A stretch of 64,000 nucleotides of DNA, taken from positions 13,347,001-13,411,000 of the forward strand of contig NC_133161.1 in NCBI RefSeq assembly GCF_040802235.1, in the 5' to 3' direction. Source of the DNA: Manis javanica. Lineage: Eukaryota > Chordata > Mammalia > Pholidota > Manidae. A model generated the notes under the pieces. The model was given only the letters and a program-made list of their open reading frames with translations. It was not told where the DNA came from and made no database searches. This document shows positions 46,301-58,309 of the stretch, one piece after another. Position 1 is the stretch's first letter; each line of letters begins with the position of its first letter. Both the position numbers and the translations under genes were made by a program.

Positions 46301-48644
46301 AGGCTGAAGTGAATTGGCCTCTTGTTTGGGTGAGAACAATGATGGCTTGCCACTCTCATTTCTGTTGCTAGATAATAGAGGCCAGCAGAGCTGATATGAT
46401 TAAAAATAGCAATGGAGTGTGTACAGAAGAAAGTGGGACTCGGCAGATCATGGCTTGCTCAAGACTGGAGCCAGGCTGTAAGCTGGCCGTTTGAGTCAAA
46501 GCGCAGTGCTCCTCTCTACCCCATACCTTACAGGGCATGTGAGTAGAGGGGCACTGAGTTTTCACATAGACTGTCCCCGTGGTTCTTACTACACTTCTGT
46601 GGGGTGGGCAGAGCAGGCGTTGTGGGCCTGCCGAACGCACAGTGAACAGAAGCACAGAGCAGTACAGAACTTACCCAAGACCACACAGCAAAGTGAGGGC
46701 AGGCCCAGATTGTCTTGACTTTCTGTCTAGACTTGCTCTACGTCATCATAGAGCCCTGGTACTGTGTGATTTATGAGGGAATGTTATCAAGTTCATGCAG
46801 ATATTCTAGCTTCTGTTCTACCCCCGAGGGAGATCACTGGCATGCTGGTCCCCAGAGCAGTGCCTTCACTGACTTCCTTCAACTTGGGCTGTTTATGGAG
46901 GACAGTCAAGTAGAACGGGCTGTAGCATTTTGGTGTTGAAGAGCCTATTCACTTTGTCACTCACCACATCATCTACACAGGTCTTGTGTGATGAATTCTT
47001 GGTTGGGTTTAAGTCTGGGGAATGATGTGTGTTTGATCGGTATGTACCATGTGCTCCCACTAGAAAGCACAACTGTTCAGCTCAGCTGGTCTCCCTGTGT
47101 GCCGGGAGCCTTGATGGCCAAGCTGGGCCTGCCTCCAGTTAACGGCCACCTCTGGGGTCCTGTAAAAGCTTCTTTCCTTCAGGCAATCTTTGTTCTATCA
47201 CTAAATATCTTATTTTGAACTTCATTTTAATGTATATAGCAGCTGCCCATGGTTCCCTTGGAAGGAGCCTGTATATAAATCTTAAAAAAATAGAGACTGG
47301 ATGACAGTTTGCTCTGCAGCTCCCAAGGAAATCAGGGAAGGCTGGTAGCATCAGTCTTAGTGCTGGTGTCAGGAGAGCAGCAGGATGAGCCCCAGTCTTA
47401 TGTCTTGCTACCAGACCAGGAGACCGAAACCAGGTGTGCTCAATGACTAGGTGATTTGACTCACACCTCTAGCATTCTCTATGCTTGCTCGGGATCTGAA
47501 CATTTTGGACACTGTCTGCAATCACACTTTCTATGAGGTTTCTGGTTTGAAGTAGAATTTTGAGAAACTGTCAGATCATCCACATTTTCTCTTGTAAAAT
47601 GGCAAAAAGGATCTCCATATGGTTGATGTGGTGTATTAATGCATACACCACAGTGTATGTGGAGTAGAATTTATGACATATGGTTAAATGCTTTGCGTAA
47701 ATGCTTTCCTAGAACCTGAAATCTGGCTACTGATTCCCTCTCTGAGGGTCTGGGGTCCTGAGTTAAGACCCCGTGCTCTGTGGGATGTTTGTTTAGGGGG
47801 AGTTTGAAAGAATCAGAAGACCTGCTTCCTGTTCTCTCAGCTCTTGTGGGCTGGTGTGGCTGCTTGTACATTGGTGAAATGTTGCAGAGTGGTTGAGAAG
47901 TGCCCAAAACTGTAACATGAAGTAAGAGTAAAAATGCTGGGAGAGGAGAAGCAGGGAGAAAACAGGTGAGGAGGCGGGGCCGAGTCAGACTTCTGGATTG
48001 GTGCGTTGGGTTGAAGCTCAGAGGATAGGACAGATGTGGGGTGTTGGAGAGCAAGGGGGTGCATCCCAGACCTTGGAATTTCTCACTGGAATGTCAGCTC
48101 CAGTTGGGGGGTTAATCTGGTTTGTGCACAGGTGATTTCTCAGTGCTTGGCACAGAGTAGATGCTCAGTAAATCGTTGCTGACTGACTGACTGAATGAAT
48201 GAGTATATGAACAGGTAGGGGGACTTGTGAAAGCCATTTAAGGCTAGGAGGCCAAAGCCTGGCTTGGTTTGGGGAGAAAGGTCCTGTTAAGAAAAGAGGA
48301 AGGAGCCTTGAGAAGGTCGTTAATGTCTAGGAAAGTGAGTCAGACATTTGTTGTTATGGTTACCATATCAAAGGCACTGTGCCTGGTGCCCCAGGGGAAA
48401 CAAAGAAACCCAGGACTCAGACTTTGCCCTCCAGGAGCTTGAGTCCAGCATTCTTGATAAGGCTGATAGTGACAGATTGAGGACTAATGAGGACCCCAGT
48501 GATGTTTAAGGGACCCTGGGGTGCAGGGCAAAGTAGGGGGTTGTGGGCGTACCTGAAAGCTGGTGGGTACATCCTCAAGGTCTCTGAAATCACCATGTCC
48601 AGGTAGGGCAGGCCTTCCTGGAGGTTGCAGTACTCAGGGGCTGT
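40250..48644 (-). CDS. TBXAS1: TBXAS1 coding region, last four exons (5' partial, spliced)
   Basis: Thromboxane A synthase (CYP5A1), an endoplasmic-reticulum heme-thiolate enzyme. It isomerises prostaglandin H2 to thromboxane A2 in platelets and myeloid cells, and also makes HHT and malondialdehyde. Exons on the minus strand are 48644-48553, 44819-44682, 43172-43010 and 40324-40250. All have AG/GT borders and join in one frame, covering residues 379-533 on human numbering. Visible P450 hallmarks are the K-helix ETLR (399-402), the PERF-type DPERF (near 452-456), and the heme loop [10 protein letters not shown] with Cys479 as thiolate ligand. Arg412, Gly481 and Leu487, positions altered in human Ghosal dysplasia, are all normal here. 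The C-terminus GVYIKIVSR is identical to human. The membrane anchor, B-I helices and promoter lie right of the window. No disabling change is seen. Confidence 0.97.
40590..40715 (-). repeat. MIR SINE fragment, antisense
   Basis: AAATGAAGAAATGGAGGTTC, AGAGAGGCCAAGTGACTTGT and CCAGGGTCACATGACTGGCA are the antisense MIR core. Confidence 0.75.
41110..41275. mobile_element. Palindromic non-autonomous DNA transposon remnant
   Basis: CTGTGCTATCCCATATGGTA followed by GCCACTGTCATATGTGTGGC, ACTTGAAATATGGTTAGTGC and a degraded second half. This matches a common mammalian hAT-like palindrome whose ends read GTGCTGTCCAATATGGTAGC. The family name is uncertain. Confidence 0.55.
42090..42400 (+). repeat. 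MIR-like SINE, sense, interrupted
   Basis: TGTTTGAATCCCAGTTGTTT and, after a gap of about 130 bases, GACCTCAGGCAAGTTAACTT, CTGAAGAATGGGAATAATAA. The halves are in MIR order, but the middle is foreign. Confidence 0.45.
42468..42680 (-). repeat. MIR SINE, antisense
   Basis: TATGTGCCAGATGCTTATCC, TTAAAATCCTCACCTGACAT, CATCATCCCCCTTTTACAGT, then AGCTCACATGCAG, in antisense MIR order. Confidence 0.75.
43010..43172 (-). CDS. TBXAS1: TBXAS1 exon with heme-binding loop
   Basis: The acceptor is ACCTGCAG and the donor is GTGAGC on the minus strand. The 163-base exon encodes residues 456-509. [20 protein letters not shown] is the cysteine-ligand loop, with Cys479 and Gly481. [20 protein letters not shown] is the L helix. 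The exon is rich in CpG and G/C, unlike its flanks. It reads in frame with both neighbours. Confidence 0.97.
43173..44681 (-). other. TBXAS1 intron between heme-loop exon and preceding exon
   Basis: 1.5 kb of unique-looking sequence. I identify no repeat, and ORFs on either strand show no domain. Confidence 0.6.
44682..44819 (-). CDS. TBXAS1: TBXAS1 exon (FTREAAQD to DPER)
   Basis: The acceptor is TATCCCTGCAG and the donor is GTGAGC on the minus strand. It encodes residues 410-454 between split arginines. [19 protein letters not shown] includes Arg412. [20 protein letters not shown] then leads to DPER, the PERF-type segment before the heme loop. Compared with human ([28 protein letters not shown]), changes are few: Thr for Ala, Val for Leu, Thr for Met, Cys for Ser, Ala for Thr and Asp for Asn. 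Confidence 0.96.
44820..48552 (-). other. TBXAS1 intron, 3.7 kb
   Basis: Contains an (ACAGA)n-like run at 46231-46262, a reverse MIR at 46570-46715, a 10-bp-arm hairpin at 47627-47652 and an L2/MIR-type tail at 48120-48205 (TGCTTGGCACAGAGTAGATG, TGAATGAATGAG). The rest shows nothing I can name. Confidence 0.65.
46570..46715 (-). repeat. MIR SINE fragment, antisense
   Basis: ACAGAACTTACCCAAGACCA then CACAGCAAAGTGAGGGCAGG and CCCAGATTGTCTTGACT form the right half of an antisense MIR. The left half is degraded. Confidence 0.55.
48553..48644 (-). CDS. TBXAS1: TBXAS1 exon with K-helix ExxR motif
   Basis: On the minus strand the acceptor is TTTCCATCAG and the donor is GTACGC. The exon is 92 bases, starting in phase 0. 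It encodes [18 protein letters not shown] and then [12 protein letters not shown] plus a split Arg409. ETLR is the P450 ExxR motif that stabilises the heme-side core. Human has EFCSLEEG, so this is a clear orthologue. No further TBXAS1 exon is visible to its right. Confidence 0.95.
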
Positions 48645-49089
48645 CTGATGGAAAGGAAGATGTACAGTTAGACCAAGCCACATAGCATTCTGTCTTTTCC
48701 ATTAACTTTAGAGTCCTGCTCCCGCTTTAGCAAACACTTAAATGGAGACTCCAAAAAACAAAAAGTTGATACAATCCTAGTTGCATTACAGTAGCCCTCT
48801 ACACATTCTGTTGTGCAGGATATTACACATATTCTGTTGTACTTGTTTCATGGTTCTATATATTACTGAAGACCAACAGGCCTGGCTTGGGACTTGAGGG
48901 TTTCTGAGTGTCATAGAGAAGTTTGGTTGTAAAACAGTGGCAGTAGCCACAGCTGCTGGCATTTGTTGAGAGTTGAAGCTCAGACTCTGTGGTATACACA
49001 CTGCTTGTTTAGCAAACCAGTGAGACAGCGATTCTCCCATTTCTTAGATGAGGAAACTGGGACTCAGCAGGGTGGCCACATACATAGTA

Positions 49090-49390
49090 ATTGGTACATC
49101 AAAAAGTTTAAAGACAAATAGTGAAATAGCAAAGAAAAATAAAGGAGAATTGCAATATCTATAAAAGATTAATAGTAGCAAAAAACCAAAAAGCTACTAT
49201 ACATCAGTAAGGAAAGAAACTCATTAGGAAAATAGTCAAAGGATAAGAACAGGCAAACCACAGAAGAAATATGAGTTGCCATGATGAAAAATATGAATTA
49301 AAACACTGAGATTCTGGTTTTCATCCATAAGATTAGGAAAAGTTGGAAAATGTTGATTAGATACAAGAGGGTGAGGTGTGGAGAAGCAGG
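49090..49390 (+). mobile_element. Old L1 ORF2 fragment, sense
   Basis: AATAGTCAAAGGATAAGAAC, CAGGCAAACCACAGAAGAAA, TGAAAAATATGAATTAAAAC and TTGATTAGATACAAGAGGGT form the familiar order of the L1 ORF2 C-terminal region on the + strand. Non-coding now. Confidence 0.6.
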
Positions 49391-50124
49391 ACTCCAGTCC
49401 CCCATGTTGGGGACCCTAATGTCCCCTGGATGACTACCCCTGGAGCAGTCCTGTCACTCTCTGGCCTGAGGAGGTGAACCTGGGAGAGCACCTATGGGTG
49501 GGATGGGTCAGGGTGGGGTAATGGAAGCTTCGTCACTGCTTTTCTGGTTTCCCCAGGGGAGGATTTTCCCCAAATCCTCCCAGTCTCTCACTGCTTGCTT
49601 GGTAGCTGACAGCCTCATGTTTTTCAATTAGGTAATGCTAATCCAAGAGCCCTCCTCAATTTGGGGGTGTTTGCTCTTTTCTGTCCTCCCCTCCCAGACC
49701 AGCAGGGGCAGCAGTTGGGGCAAATCCATTCTGCAGCCCCCAGCTTTCCATGGAGCCTGTGTGGCCTTGCTCCCCACACAGAGAGCCATCCACAAGCCTG
49801 CAGCTGGCCACTCAGCTGCCCTGTGTGGAATTTAAACTGATGGTTGTCAGGCCTAAGAGCTCCAGGGACCACCTCAGAAGTGCAGATCCCTGGTTCCTCA
49901 GCACAGACCAGAACAGAATGGAAACAATCAGGTGGGCCCAGGCCCTCCTGGTGAGGGAGGGTCCCTGCTGGCTAGAGCAAGTGCACAGGCCCTGTGTGGG
50001 GTGTGCTTAGTTTGCTTGAGGAAGACAAGGAGGCCCACTGTCTGGGCAGAGCAGGGACAGAAGGGAACAGGGGGAGAGTGCTAGGAGATGGGGTCAGGGG
50101 CCAGGACATGTGGATTCTTGAAGT

Positions 50125-50260
50125 CCACGGTAAATATTTTAGCTCATCTATTATGGTACAGCCATCCAATATAATGCAGCCATTGAATGATGCCCATAAT
50201 ATACTGCTGAATAAAAAGTCATGTTGCAGAAAATATGTATAGTTTAATGTTTATGAATTT
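50125..50260 (+). mobile_element. Old L1 ORF2 3' fragment, sense
   Basis: GGTACAGCCATCCAATATAA, TGCAGCCATTGAATGATGCC and TGCAGAAAATATGTATAGTT follow the L1 pattern downstream of the 49090-49390 piece. It may be the same broken element. Confidence 0.5.
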
Positions 50261-53200
50261 GGAGGACAAGGGAGGTATTCCCACTTTGCAAAAAAAAAAG
50301 CGAAAACGATTGTTGGTTTTCCAACTCTGCCATCTTCATTTCTGGGAACTGTTCCTTCATGTTACTGCCCGACCCCACATTTCTACTGCCATCCCAGGCT
50401 GCCAGGCCAGTAAGCCCATGCTTGAGGTTTAAAGCACTAGGGCTAACACAAGTCACAAAATACAAATTGTGTAGTTTCAGTGATTCTGCATGTGAGATAA
50501 ATGCTCTGACATTTACATTTAAAACTGCCATTGCACAACATAAAGATAAAAGGTAAAATTCATGCCAAAGAAGAAGAAAGGAAGAACCTTGTATGTACTG
50601 TTAATGGCATTTTCCCCTGCTTTTTGAAGGACAGGCCCCATATTATCATTTTGCATCACATCCAACAAATTATGCAGTTGGTCTGCAGGCCACAGTTGAT
50701 TGGCCCAAGGACGGGCCTCTGGCCCAAGGGCACCAGTCTGGAAATTCTGCATGTGGGACAGAAAGAAAGGAGTTTTTCTCCAGCAGGTGTTAAGTTGAAC
50801 ACAAGTGAGTTATGATCTGTTGGTGACCATGTTCTGCTTTGTGGATGAATGAGCAGAAAATAACCAGTTGGCTGTGAGAAAAAAGAAATGAATTAGATGT
50901 GCAGAGAAAAGCAGAGTGCAAGAGAGACTATTTTCTGGTGTCCCCTAAAGTTCCAGTTCCTGTTTGCCATCTATTCCCAGCAAGTAACCCCGTGGGTGGT
51001 GTGTCTGTACCCTTCCAGCAATTTCTCATTTTTGGCCTAAGTTAGCAACAGCTGAGTTCTGTTTTCTGCAACCAGAGACTTAACAGATGCAGAAATGTAA
51101 AAAAAAAAAAAAGCAACAGTGATACCATGCATTGAAATTTAGAACTAAATCTCGGAAAGAAAAAGAAACCAAATCTGGAGGAGATGTCCCTAACAGTAAA
51201 TGGGATTGGTTCCCTAAACAAAATTGTGTGGCTTGGAAGCTGTCAGCACTTATCAGAGAAAGAAAACTTTTGAAGGTAGCCTAAGGGAATTTCATATTAT
51301 GAAGTCAAAGTCTTCATTTAGTCTTTCTCTGGATGAACTTTTTACTGTACTTCTAAGTTTTTGGCCTAAGATACACATGTAAACATCGCCTTGGTCCAGT
51401 AGTCTTTGTGGCTGAGCATTAGAAACAGTGGGACAGCTTCTACTCTGTATGAATGCTCCGTGCCTGCCCACGAGGGGTTTGATTGTTGATCTGAGGTGGG
51501 ACCTTGGGACCAGGCCTTTTGAAGCCTCCCTTGGGGTCTAATGTTGAGTCAGAGAGGTGAGACCACTGCATTTGTCTTTGTCTGCAGCCCACTCCATTCA
51601 TCCTCCTCAACAGAGGAGGAGACAGGTGGGGTGGACGGAGGCTCACGTCTGCACATTTAAATCAAACCCAGGCAGGGCAATGCAATTCAAGTGCCTGTCC
51701 CTCTTATAGACACGTCCATCCTCAGGACCTCGATTTTGCCCCCCTACTCTTCTTTCAGGAAAATTAAGATAAAGGGGTCCTGAGCCAATCCTGCCAGCAG
51801 AGGGCAGCAAGTGTATAGCAAATGGGGACTCCCCAACAAGGCTGGGTGCCTACTCCAGACCACAGGTTATATCCCAAAAGGACTTTAGAAATCAGGACTC
51901 CAAATTTTTCATTAGAGCGGTGAGAAAAATGAGACCCAGAGAGGAGAGCCTGCGGCGAAGTCAAGGTCACAGATGGAATGTGGCGTAGAAAACCCAAGCG
52001 TCCTTATCTACTCAGCAGCCCCTCAGGGAACACCTACTGCCCTCAGTGCTGGGCCAGCCAGTGGGGATCCAAAAATGATTTAAGTCTCTGCTCTTTGGGG
52101 AAGCAGACTTCTAAGCGAATCATTGTGCTGAATGTGGAGCATGTTACAGAATGGGCTTAGGAGGAACAGGGAAAATAGTTCTTTTGGGAGCTCGTTCATT
52201 CAGTACATAGCCAGTGGGTGCACACGGTTGACCAGGAAACAGACCTTTGAGATTTGCTGACCCTTCCTGCCTGGCTGACATTCATAGTCTATCTTGGGAT
52301 GCAAACCAGTGGTGAGAGTCACAGAGAGGTAAATAAGCACAAAGTGCTTTTCTGTGGGGGAACAGACCAGGGATACACATCCCAGGCATTTGGGATCCAG
52401 AGGAAGCAGTGCCTAAACAGATCTTTATGAGTGAGGACAACCCGGTGGGCTTGTTTGATGCTGGCTCACACTAGTCTTAAACCATGAGTCAATCATGGGA
52501 CCCCAAGCCCTGTTTATTTGTATACCTATATAGTTAATGCACTTAGGTAATTAATCATTCCTTTTGTTTTTAGTGTGATGAGGATATGGTGTTCAGGCTT
52601 AAGAAAGCCCTTTTATTTCAGAGACATAAAATGAATAAATGTGTTAAGGAATAAAGCAATTCTAAAGCCCTATCGAATTTATTTCAACAAGGAGTGATTT
52701 CATAAAATAAGTAATGGTGCTCTTAGAAGGTTGAAAATAAATACTAAATATTTATCAATGTTTAATATTGGGAAATGCAGATTAAATATTTAACATTAGT
52801 CATGAAATATTGTGGAAAATAGAAATTAAAAAATAAACTGAGTCTTTGCCTCATGCTTTACACTCCCAATCCAGAGTTCCTTAATTTTCAGAGAGACATT
52901 TTCATCTCTATTTGATGTTCAGTGGGCAGTAACTTCTAATTTTATTTCTAAGGTTCTTGGTCTCTTAGTTTTTCTATCCTATTGTTTAGATATCTAAACC
53001 ATTATTTAAATATAGTAGATAAACCTAATGATTAAGGGGACTCTATGGAAAATTTATTGATAAATCCTTTTGCATAGGAAATAATCCTGCCCTCTATTAA
53101 TCTTAGTATGCTACATTTAGATTTTTGTGTACCATTTTCTCTAAAAGCTAGACACGCACACAACCCCCAAGTCACTCACACCCACACATGTATACCACAC

Positions 53201-54156
53201 ATGGGTGTGAGCAGATATGATGTGGAGTATAAATGAAAAAAGAAAAGAAAAAATGCCATTGCTTTCAAAAAGATTTTTTTCTGGAGATTCAGAGACCTAA
53301 TAGAAAAATTAGCATTTTCCTGTTTTGCTAAAGGAAGTAGAAGTGGGGGCGGCTTCAGTTCAGTTCCTTAGGAATAACAGCAGCATCAAATTGTGTTGAC
53401 AGGCACCTGCCTGTATGTCGCTGCACTTGGCATTCTGTAAAGTGGGTGAAATTATGCCAGCTTTTGCCTGCTAGAAGCAAGGGACTTGAAATCCCTTAAG
53501 ACACAGTATTTGAGCACAGGGGCAGCCAGGAGCCACAGAGACATACAAAGAATAAAGATTTCCATTCCCTCCCTTTCTCTGGGGAAAATATGACTATAAT
53601 ATGAAACCAAACTGTGGAAAATATGGCGACCTTTGCTTTGCCCTTTTGACCACCAACCCGGGAGAAAAGCCCCTCCCCTGGTGTCCAGGGCAAGCTGTGT
53701 CCCCAGGCTGAGGCCTGAGTGAGGGCCTGGCTCCTCACTGACCAGTCCCCTAAACAGGGGGCTGAGGCCCCTTTGGCTCTGCCTTCTTGGCCTTGAGATT
53801 CCATAGCTGCATCTGAGTGAGCTGTTGAGGGCGTGAAGCAAGAAGCCGGGATGGTGGGTGGTTTCTGTCAACATTGAGCCTTGCCTAGCTCATGCACAGC
53901 AAGTCCAACATGCCAGTTTAAAAAATTTGGCAGATTTAGATGCAGACATGCTGTCATACCTTAGAAAAAGTAATTAGGAGAGTATATACAGCATCTATTA
54001 TATCTACTTTAAGAGGAAAGAGACAGAACCCATGTCACATGAACACATGGATTATTCCAGGTGCTCTTGTATCTGAAGCCCAGGCCATTAAGGAATTAGG
54101 TGAGGAGATGTAATGAAAGAGCATAATGCAGCCTTTGTGTGTGCTTGCATGCAAGT

Positions 54157-54192
54157 GCACACACACACACACGGACACACGGACACACAGAC
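54157..54192. repeat. (CA)n/(CACGGA) microsatellite
   Basis: CACACACACACACAC followed by repeated ACGGACACACGG units. A perfect 12-bp palindrome CTTGCATGCAAG lies directly upstream at 54144-54155. Confidence 0.85.
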
Positions 54193-54324
54193 ACCATGAA
54201 TGTCAGCCCTCACTGCAGATGGCCCTGGGTTGAGTTCTGTTGCTATCACGACCCTCCACAGGAATCCCTGCCTTCAGAGAGCTGGGAATAACAGTACTTT
54301 GCCTGCTGCCGCACTTACACTGTA

Positions 54325-54515
54325 CCGAAGGACTTTTACATCCGTTATATCATTTGGTCCTCAAAACTGCACTGTTAGGGAGGTAGGGAGGTTTTTGCCT
54401 CTTTTATAGATGAAAAAAAAAGGGAGATTGAGAGAGGTTAGTGGCTTGTCCAAGGTCACACAGCTAGTAAATGGCAGAGTTAGAGCTAAAGCCAGACCTT
54501 CAAGTTCCAAGACTT
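54325..54515 (-). repeat. MIR SINE, antisense
   Basis: TTTACATCCGTTATATCATT, GGTCCTCAAAACTGCACTGT, TTTTATAGATGAAAAAAAAA, GGTTAGTGGCTTGTCCAAGG and TCACACAGCTAGTAAATGGC are in clean antisense MIR order. Confidence 0.85.
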
Positions 54516-54539
54516 GTCTGCCATGCTGTGCGGCCCAGA

Positions 54540-54605
54540 CCTCCCTCCGTTTCCCTTCCTTCCTCCCTCCCTCCCTTCTCCTTTCTTCCCTTCTGTTCTT
54601 TCCTC
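54540..54605. repeat. Pyrimidine-rich (CCTT/CCCT)n tract
   Basis: Almost uninterrupted C/T for about 65 bases, with CCTTCC and CCCTCC units. It forms a polypurine strand on the TBXAS1 sense side. Confidence 0.85.
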
Positions 54606-55215
54606 TTGTATGTTTTATGGAAGAATAACATGCACACAGAAAAATATACCACAAACAGAAGTGCAGAGCTCAGCAAATCTTCACAAAGTGAGCGTGCAGT
54701 GCACCCAGCTTCAGATGAAGCCACCATGCCTTTCCAGCACTCTGAGGCACCCCTGTGAGCCCCTCTGGCCCCAGCCCCCCAAGAGTTACCACTGTCAAGA
54801 CTTCTAACACAAGAGGCTACTTTTGCCTTTTTAAAAACTTCATATAAATGGAAAATCCATTCTGCAGCCTTCTGCATCTGCTGTCTTGTGTGTGGCATCC
54901 TGTCTCAGATCCGCCCATGGTGTGGAGTGGGGCCCTGGCGTGCCCATTCTGTGCCATGATCTAGTCATCCTTTCAGCTGTGGATGGACGACTGAGTGGTT
55001 CCCAGTTTGGGGGCCATTAGCAGTAAAGCCGAACATGCTTATATATGGCTACTAGTGAACACAGGTCCACGTTCCTGTTGGGTGTATACCTAGGAGTGGA
55101 ATTGCTGGGTCAGAAGGGGTATATATGTTCAGTGTTAGTAGATATGTGTGGTACACTTTTACAAATCTGTTGTGCAGACTGCCTAACACTTTAACGGTGC
55201 ATCAGTTGAGAAGCA
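54600..55215 (-). mobile_element. L1M-type 3' end and ORF2 tail
   Basis: Antisense order: AATCTTCACAAAGTGAGCGT, GAGTTACCACTGTCAAGACT, TTTAAAAACTTCATATAAAT, GGTTCCCAGTTTGGGGGCCA, then GGTGTATACCTAGGAGTGGA and ATTGCTGGGTCAGAAGGG. A clear but old copy. Confidence 0.8.
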
Positions 55216-58200
55216 GCTTCTTGCCAGTCCTCTACTCTCGCTGTGGCTTCCTGCCCTTTTCATTCTGCCTGCCCTTCCACTATGCTGAATGCAAATCACT
55301 ATCTCTACAGCAGGAAAGGGTTGAGAGAAAAACTAGTGTGTTATTTTGGGAGCTGAATTATTTATTCCTATAGTGGGTATAGTGGTAGGGGTCAATAGGA
55401 ACAAATTAAACCTGATTTTGAAGCATTGTCCCAATAATCAGACACAAGCACTCACAAGCACAAAATACGTTCCCAAATCAACTAGATTCCAGGCTTTGAC
55501 TTAATATTTAGGATTCTGTATTCTCCATTAGCATGGATCATTCACGATTGCTTCTATATGATGTTTAAAGAAATAAGCCCCTAAGTAAATGAGAGTGAAA
55601 TCACCCAACCCACTTTCTTTGCATGGGGGAGAGAGTGTATTGTGTTTTAATTTGCAGAGATATTCTTGTTCACTGTCTCCCCAGATAGGCATTGAGTACC
55701 TAACGTGCACTTAGAGTGTGGGGGTGGGGGGAGGGAGAGAAGAGATAAGATACAGTCTCATACCTTACAACTTATTATGTATTTGGAAAACTTACTATGT
55801 ATTTGGGAGAGAGGGGCAGGAGCAAGAGGAATGGACACACCACCTCCAGAGGCACTGAGAGAATGGGGCGACCAGAGGGAAGAAAGGGGAGAGATGAAGG
55901 CATTGCCACACGTCTGAGCCGTAGTTGTGTGACAAAGGAAAGGGATATAAGTCCTATAAGGAAAGATTTTGATGCAATATCGGGAAGGATTTTCAGATGA
56001 CTAGAACTTTACGATGCGAAAGTCAAGCCCCCTGCCCACTGATATTTTCAAAAGTTGTCGTGGGACATCTGAAAAGGTCCCTGGAGGACACTCATAGATC
56101 CCTCAGGAATAGGAGGAGGTAGACAAGGGTGACCCCATGGGGCCTTCCACTTCTGGGACGGTCTGACACATCATGACCACCCCCCTAAACCCAGGGACAG
56201 CTATGACTGTAGCAGATCCTAGGTCACCCTACCAGACTGAGTAAATGTCCTGTGAAGGTGCAGAGCTATCAACTCACTCTCTTTATCCCCTAGCCCAGCC
56301 GCTGCACCCCGCCCCTCATTCCTGAGTGCCTCTGGTTGATAATGGGTCACTTAGCCTTTGGGGAAATGGTAAACAAAGATAAGAGCCTTAAGCACTGGAA
56401 TTTGTTTTTTATCCATTCGGCCTAAAAGCAACCGCATGTTAAATTTAGAAGGCCAGCTTCCAGACCCCTCCCTACGCTCCCGTTTCCTCCCTCCTCTGAC
56501 TGGCCTGGTGCAGAGCCCCATCACTCTGACCATGGAATAGGGAATGTGTTTGGCAAGCCCAGGAGTTGTTAGAGGTTGCCGGCCTGGATGTTTATAAATG
56601 TATCATCTGAGGGCCTGGGAGAAAGGGCCATTTCCTTGGCTAGCTGGCTCTGCTCACCATTCCAGCAGCAGCCATCTTTACCCAAATATTTACCCAAACG
56701 CCCTCCCAGGCCGGCCCTGGGCTGCTGTCTCACACTGTCAGTAGATGAGATGCTCCCCAGGGAAGGAGCTGCATTTTCAGCAGACCACAGTACAATTTAT
56801 TTACAAAGGTCTCCCTCACGCCTGGGAATCTATAATTGAACAGCTCTCTTTTCTATGTAGGTTATATCCCTTTGCAACCAACTCTAGGAACCTGTAGAAA
56901 TCCTTTTGTTGGCCTGGAATCCTGTTGTATTGAATATTGTTGGGAATAAATGAGCCATTGTCTGGGCTGAGAATTTTCTGGTTAGATAGAGATCTCCACT
57001 GTGATGCAATTTATTGTAGCAGGATTTTTTTTTTTCCAGCCTATTTTAACTTCCATATTGCCAGCTCAGTCCATTTTCACATCTCAGGATGTAAGTGGGG
57101 AGGGCTAGGCCCAAGCTAAAAAGGAGAAAAAGACTCTTTTGCCCAAGAATGATGTCCAGAGGCCTAAATGGAACTTGGTACCAGATTTTAAAGGATGCTG
57201 GGAATGAGGTACATCTGTTGGCTGGCTTAGGGGAAGGGAGCATCATCCAGTGCTCTCAGCTGGCATGTGACTGGGAGATGAGGTGCAGAATGATAACAAG
57301 ACGTAGGAACTCAGAAGTTACAGGAGTTCAACCCTCCCATCATACGGATAAGGAAGCACAGCCAGAGAGGTGAGGCCACTTGCCCTTACTTTGGTCCACA
57401 TAAAAATTCTCATGTATTACTCTTAAAAAAAAAAATCAAACCAGCTAAGCTTTAAAATATACTCAACCCTAGTTAAGAGTAAGTTTTTGACGTTAAAAAA
57501 ACCCAAAACTTGAATCTTAAGGCACAATTCACTGTTTTTCTCTTTTATAATCAACTGTTGAGGTTTTGAATTTCACGGTTGACAGGCAGAACTGTAAATG
57601 GAAGAACAGAGATGTGGAGTTCAACAGCTGGAGGACAGTGGGCCAGGTACTAAGCCTCACCAAGATGCAGCTTGCTCACTGTGAAGTGGGGAGAAATCAC
57701 ACCTTCAAAGGTTGTAGTGAGGGTTCCTCATGAAGGGCTGCTTAGGGATTTATTTATTAAGCTCTGTCATCCTGCTTTGGGACATGAGGCGAGGAGCACA
57801 AGTATCAGACTGGTTTCTAACAGGGCTGTTTGGAGGCCCTGTGAGTCCATGGTAGCTGTAAGCATGGGGTCATCCCAGAAGAGACAGAAACAGTTGTGCC
57901 AGTGAGAATTAAGGATTCAGCTGGGGCTGCCTTGGGGAGATGCCAATGAGAAGTCCCTATACCTGTTGTCAGAGGAGGGTGGAAGGTGCTAGAAGACCAG
58001 TCCTAGGATACTTGGCAGGGTCTGCAGCTGGGCTGCAACTTGTCCCTGGAGACCTGCTTCAACTCCTCCCTATGCCAAGACCTGAGCCAAGTGCCTTGCT
58101 GTCACCTTGTCTAATTCCCACAAGCCCCCACTGAGCACAGGAGGGCTGAGGTTTCTGGAGCTCAGGTAGCTCAGCCAAGGCCAGCAGCTGCCACGCACAG

Positions 58201-58309
58201 AGCTGGGCTTCATGCCGGGTCATCTCCAGGGATGCCTCTCACCCTCCACAGTAACTCCCTCACCACCTCTTCACCAGGCTGGATTTGAGCCCTTCCTCTG
58301 CTCCTACAG

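Noticed and set aside
50519..50752. 77-residue minus-strand ORF upstream of the TBXAS1 K-helix exon, as a possible earlier TBXAS1 exon
   Set aside because: Its translation does not match any CYP5A1 segment and lacks I-helix or J-helix motifs.
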